Source of the DNA: Comamonas sp. 26
GTDB taxonomy: Bacteria; Pseudomonadota; Gammaproteobacteria; Burkholderiales; Burkholderiaceae_C
Direction: 5' to 3'
Length of the DNA stretch: 64,000 nt
Assembly (NCBI RefSeq): GCF_002754475.1
Contig: NZ_PEFL01000003.1
Coordinates: 186,001 to 250,000, forward strand
The position numbers were made by a program, and so were the translations under genes. Below the pieces are notes generated by a model. That model was not told the DNA's origin, did no database searches, and worked only from the letters and a program-made list of their open reading frames with translations. Below are positions 62,366-64,000 of the stretch, in pieces; positions within the stretch are counted from its first letter, which is position 1; every line of letters begins with the position of its first letter.

Positions 62366-63541
62366 TCAGCCATGGCGGCCCACAGGGCGCAGCGGAAGGC
62401 TGATCACCAGCCACAGCAACGTGAGCACGGCCGTCATGACAAACAGCCCCGGCACACCCGCCCACTTGGCCACTGCACCGCCAATAGCGCCGCCAGCGAA
62501 CAAGCCCAGCGACTGCAGCGTGTTGTAAGCCCCCAGAGCTGCACCGCGCAGCGGCGCAGGCGCCATACGTGACACCAGGCTGGGCTGGGTCGCCTCCAGC
62601 GCGTTAAAGCCACAGAAGAACAGAAACATCAGCAGCGCCATGCACCAGATGGTGGGGATGGTGCCACTGGCGGCCAGCATGCCCAGCCCAATTTGTACCA
62701 GTAGTACCAGACCGATGGCACCCAGCAAAGCCTTGCGCAGTTTGCCCTTGCGCTCCATGGAGAACAGCATGCCCATGGCCACAAAAGACAGCAGCACCGC
62801 CGGCAGATAGATATGCCAGTGCTGCTCTTTAACCAGCCCTGACTGCACCAGCATGGCGGGCACGGCCACCCACATGGACATCTGCACGGTGTGCAGGATG
62901 AACACACCAAAGTTCAGGCGCAGCAGGTCACGGTGGCCTAGCAAGTCGCTGAACTTGCCCTTTGGCGCATTGGCATGCTGCTCAGGCTCAGGCGGCACCA
63001 CCCACAGCACCACGGCAACACCGGCCATGGCCAGTGCGCAAGTCAGGCCAAAAATGCCCGACAGGCCAATCCATGCATTCAGCAGCGGGGCCAGCACCAG
63101 CGCCAGCGCAAACATCAGCCCGATGCTTCCGCCCACCACGGCCATAGCCTTGGTGCGCACACCGTCGCGCGTCAGATCGGCCAGCAGCGCCGTGACGGCA
63201 GCCGACACGGCACCTGCGCCCTGAATGGCACGACCGACCATCAGCCCGGTCAGCGAATCGGCCATGGCAGCCATCAAGCTGCCCGCCGCAAACACCAGCA
63301 GGCCGGCCACGATGACGCGCTTGCGGCCAAAGCGGTCTGACGCCAGGCCAATAGGCAGCTGGAACAGGGCCTGCGTCAGCCCATACAGGCCCATGGCCAA
63401 GCCGATCATGGCCGGGTCATCGCCGCCGGGGTATTTACGCGCTTCCAGCATGAAGACGGGCAGAACCAGAAACAGGCCCAGCATGCGCAACGCAAAGATC
63501 AGCGCCAGCGCGCCGCTTGAGCGACGCTCCAGAGAAGTCAT
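62366..63541 (-). CDS. MFS transporter (YajR/multidrug type)
   Basis: 391 aa from the ATG at 63541 (MTSLERRSSGALALIFALRMLG); in-frame GTG/TTG codons at 63604-63610 would give up to 414 aa. Twelve hydrophobic segments. The motif A loop is GLASDRFGRKRVIVAGLLVFAAGSLMAA, with LMVGRAIQGAGAVSAAVTALLADLTRDGVR as motif B/C, typical of drug:proton antiporters. It lies between ssb and uvrA, divergent from uvrA. Confidence 0.92.
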   Translation of the reverse strand: MTSLERRSSGALALIFALRMLGLFLVLPVFMLEARKYPGGDDPAMIGLAMGLYGLTQALFQLPIGLASDRFGRKRVIVAGLLVFAAGSLMAAMADSLTGLMVGRAIQGAGAVSAAVTALLADLTRDGVRTKAMAVVGGSIGLMFALALVLAPLLNAWIGLSGIFGLTCALAMAGVAVVLWVVPPEPEQHANAPKGKFSDLLGHRDLLRLNFGVFILHTVQMSMWVAVPAMLVQSGLVKEQHWHIYLPAVLLSFVAMGMLFSMERKGKLRKALLGAIGLVLLVQIGLGMLAASGTIPTIWCMALLMFLFFCGFNALEATQPSLVSRMAPAPLRGAALGAYNTLQSLGLFAGGAIGGAVAKWAGVPGLFVMTAVLTLLWLVISLPLRPVGRHG

Positions 63542-63767
63542 GGTGGTAGAGGATTTTTCCGCGCCCTGCGTGCCCGCACTAGGGGATGTATTGATTTTGT
63601 TCACGCTCAAATTTTGCCAAGAGTCGGAGTCTTATGCCCACGTTAACTAAATCACTGCTGAGCAAAAGAGAAGAAATAGAACTGTAGATTGTCCGTGAAC
63701 CTGAATCCTCTAGTCACGAGCAGGCCCGTCTGACTATCATGGAGAGTTTTCCCCGCCTGGAGCGCCC

Positions 63768-64000
63768 GTGTCCCTGAAGCCTGATTCGTCCCCTGCTCAC
63801 AAGACCGTCGAAACCGACGACAGCCTGTACCTGGGCCGCTCGCTCGCGCAGACACGTATCGCCATTCGCGGCGCACGCACGCACAACCTCAAGAACATTG
63901 ACCTCGACATTCCCCGCAACCAGTTGGTGGTGATCACGGGTCTGTCGGGTTCGGGCAAGTCTAGTCTGGCCTTTGATACCTTGTATGCAGAAGGCCAGCG
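63768..64000 (+). CDS. uvrA: excinuclease ABC subunit A (5' end only, cut by window edge)
   Basis: The GTG at 63768 has GGAG at good spacing. The visible 77 codons include [48 protein letters not shown], the unmistakable UvrA start with its first Walker A motif. UvrA recognises DNA damage in nucleotide excision repair. No clear LexA box was found in the space to the MFS gene. Confidence 0.97.
   Translation, partial: MSLKPDSSPAHKTVETDDSLYLGRSLAQTRIAIRGARTHNLKNIDLDIPRNQLVVITGLSGSGKSSLAFDTLYAEGQ

Noticed and set aside
63620..63767. LexA box in front of uvrA
   Set aside because: No CTGT-N8-ACAG site was found; CTGTAGATTG near 63683 lacks the second half.

Overview
The window looks like chromosomal DNA of a betaproteobacterium of the family Comamonadaceae, most likely Comamonas or a close relative. 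This rests on gene content and protein style (glnE, purB, a YhdP operon, a DUF3717/DUF1289 protein, ssb-MFS-uvrA) and on a dispersed repeat built on GCTAGCGCTT-like sequence that I associate with this family. No species can be named from the sequence alone.

Layout. Positions 1-22.9 kb are core chromosome: a lytic transglycosylase (mltA, cut by the left edge), an OmpA-type lipoprotein, a YhdP / nitrilase / sensor kinase / FixJ-type regulator operon, glnE, a glutathione S-transferase, purB, yaeQ, a manganese-riboswitch-controlled terC that carries a frameshift, a BepA-like protease, moaC, a low-GC pilin accessory gene, a sigma-54-driven type IV pilin and a double-FHA protein. Positions 61.6-64.0 kb are core again: ssb, an MFS exporter and the start of uvrA.

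Between about 23.2 and 61.6 kb lies a genomic island of about 38 kb. At its right end it carries four overlapping genes on the minus strand: three large tyrosine recombinases and a small basic coiled-coil protein. This is the layout of GInt islands (ginABCD), with Tn554 tnpABC as a more distant parallel. A TGTTTACA motif recurs at both island ends and beside the recombinase operon. The cargo falls into three blocks. (1) 23.4-29.1 kb is a Gabija-like pair (OLD/TOPRIM ATPase-nuclease plus UvrD helicase) with a divergent PD-(D/E)XK nuclease gene. (2) 29.5-46.8 kb is a catabolic block for methoxylated aromatic acids: MarR and GntR regulators with visible operators, a feruloyl-CoA synthase, a LigM-type tetrahydrofolate-dependent O-demethylase with PurU and FolD to recycle the C1 unit, a Bug-type binding protein, a porin, an enol-lactonase-like hydrolase, a complete Liv-type ABC importer, and a VanAB Rieske O-demethylase. 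(3) 47.5-56.3 kb is poorly described and defence-like: a Fic-like protein without its catalytic histidine, a NucS-like nuclease fusion, three HAD-fold genes in a row behind an unknown gene and an Xre regulator with unusual operator DNA, a DUF4365 protein, and an NTase-like (DUF6932) gene paired with an unknown partner.

How they work together. The catabolic block could import methoxylated benzoates or cinnamates, remove methyl groups by two different chemistries, and dispose of the C1 unit as formate. A metF-type enzyme and an enoyl-CoA hydratase/aldolase are not in the window and would have to come from elsewhere. Blocks 1 and 3 look like anti-phage cargo. All functions are inferred from reading the translated sequences; no database search was possible.
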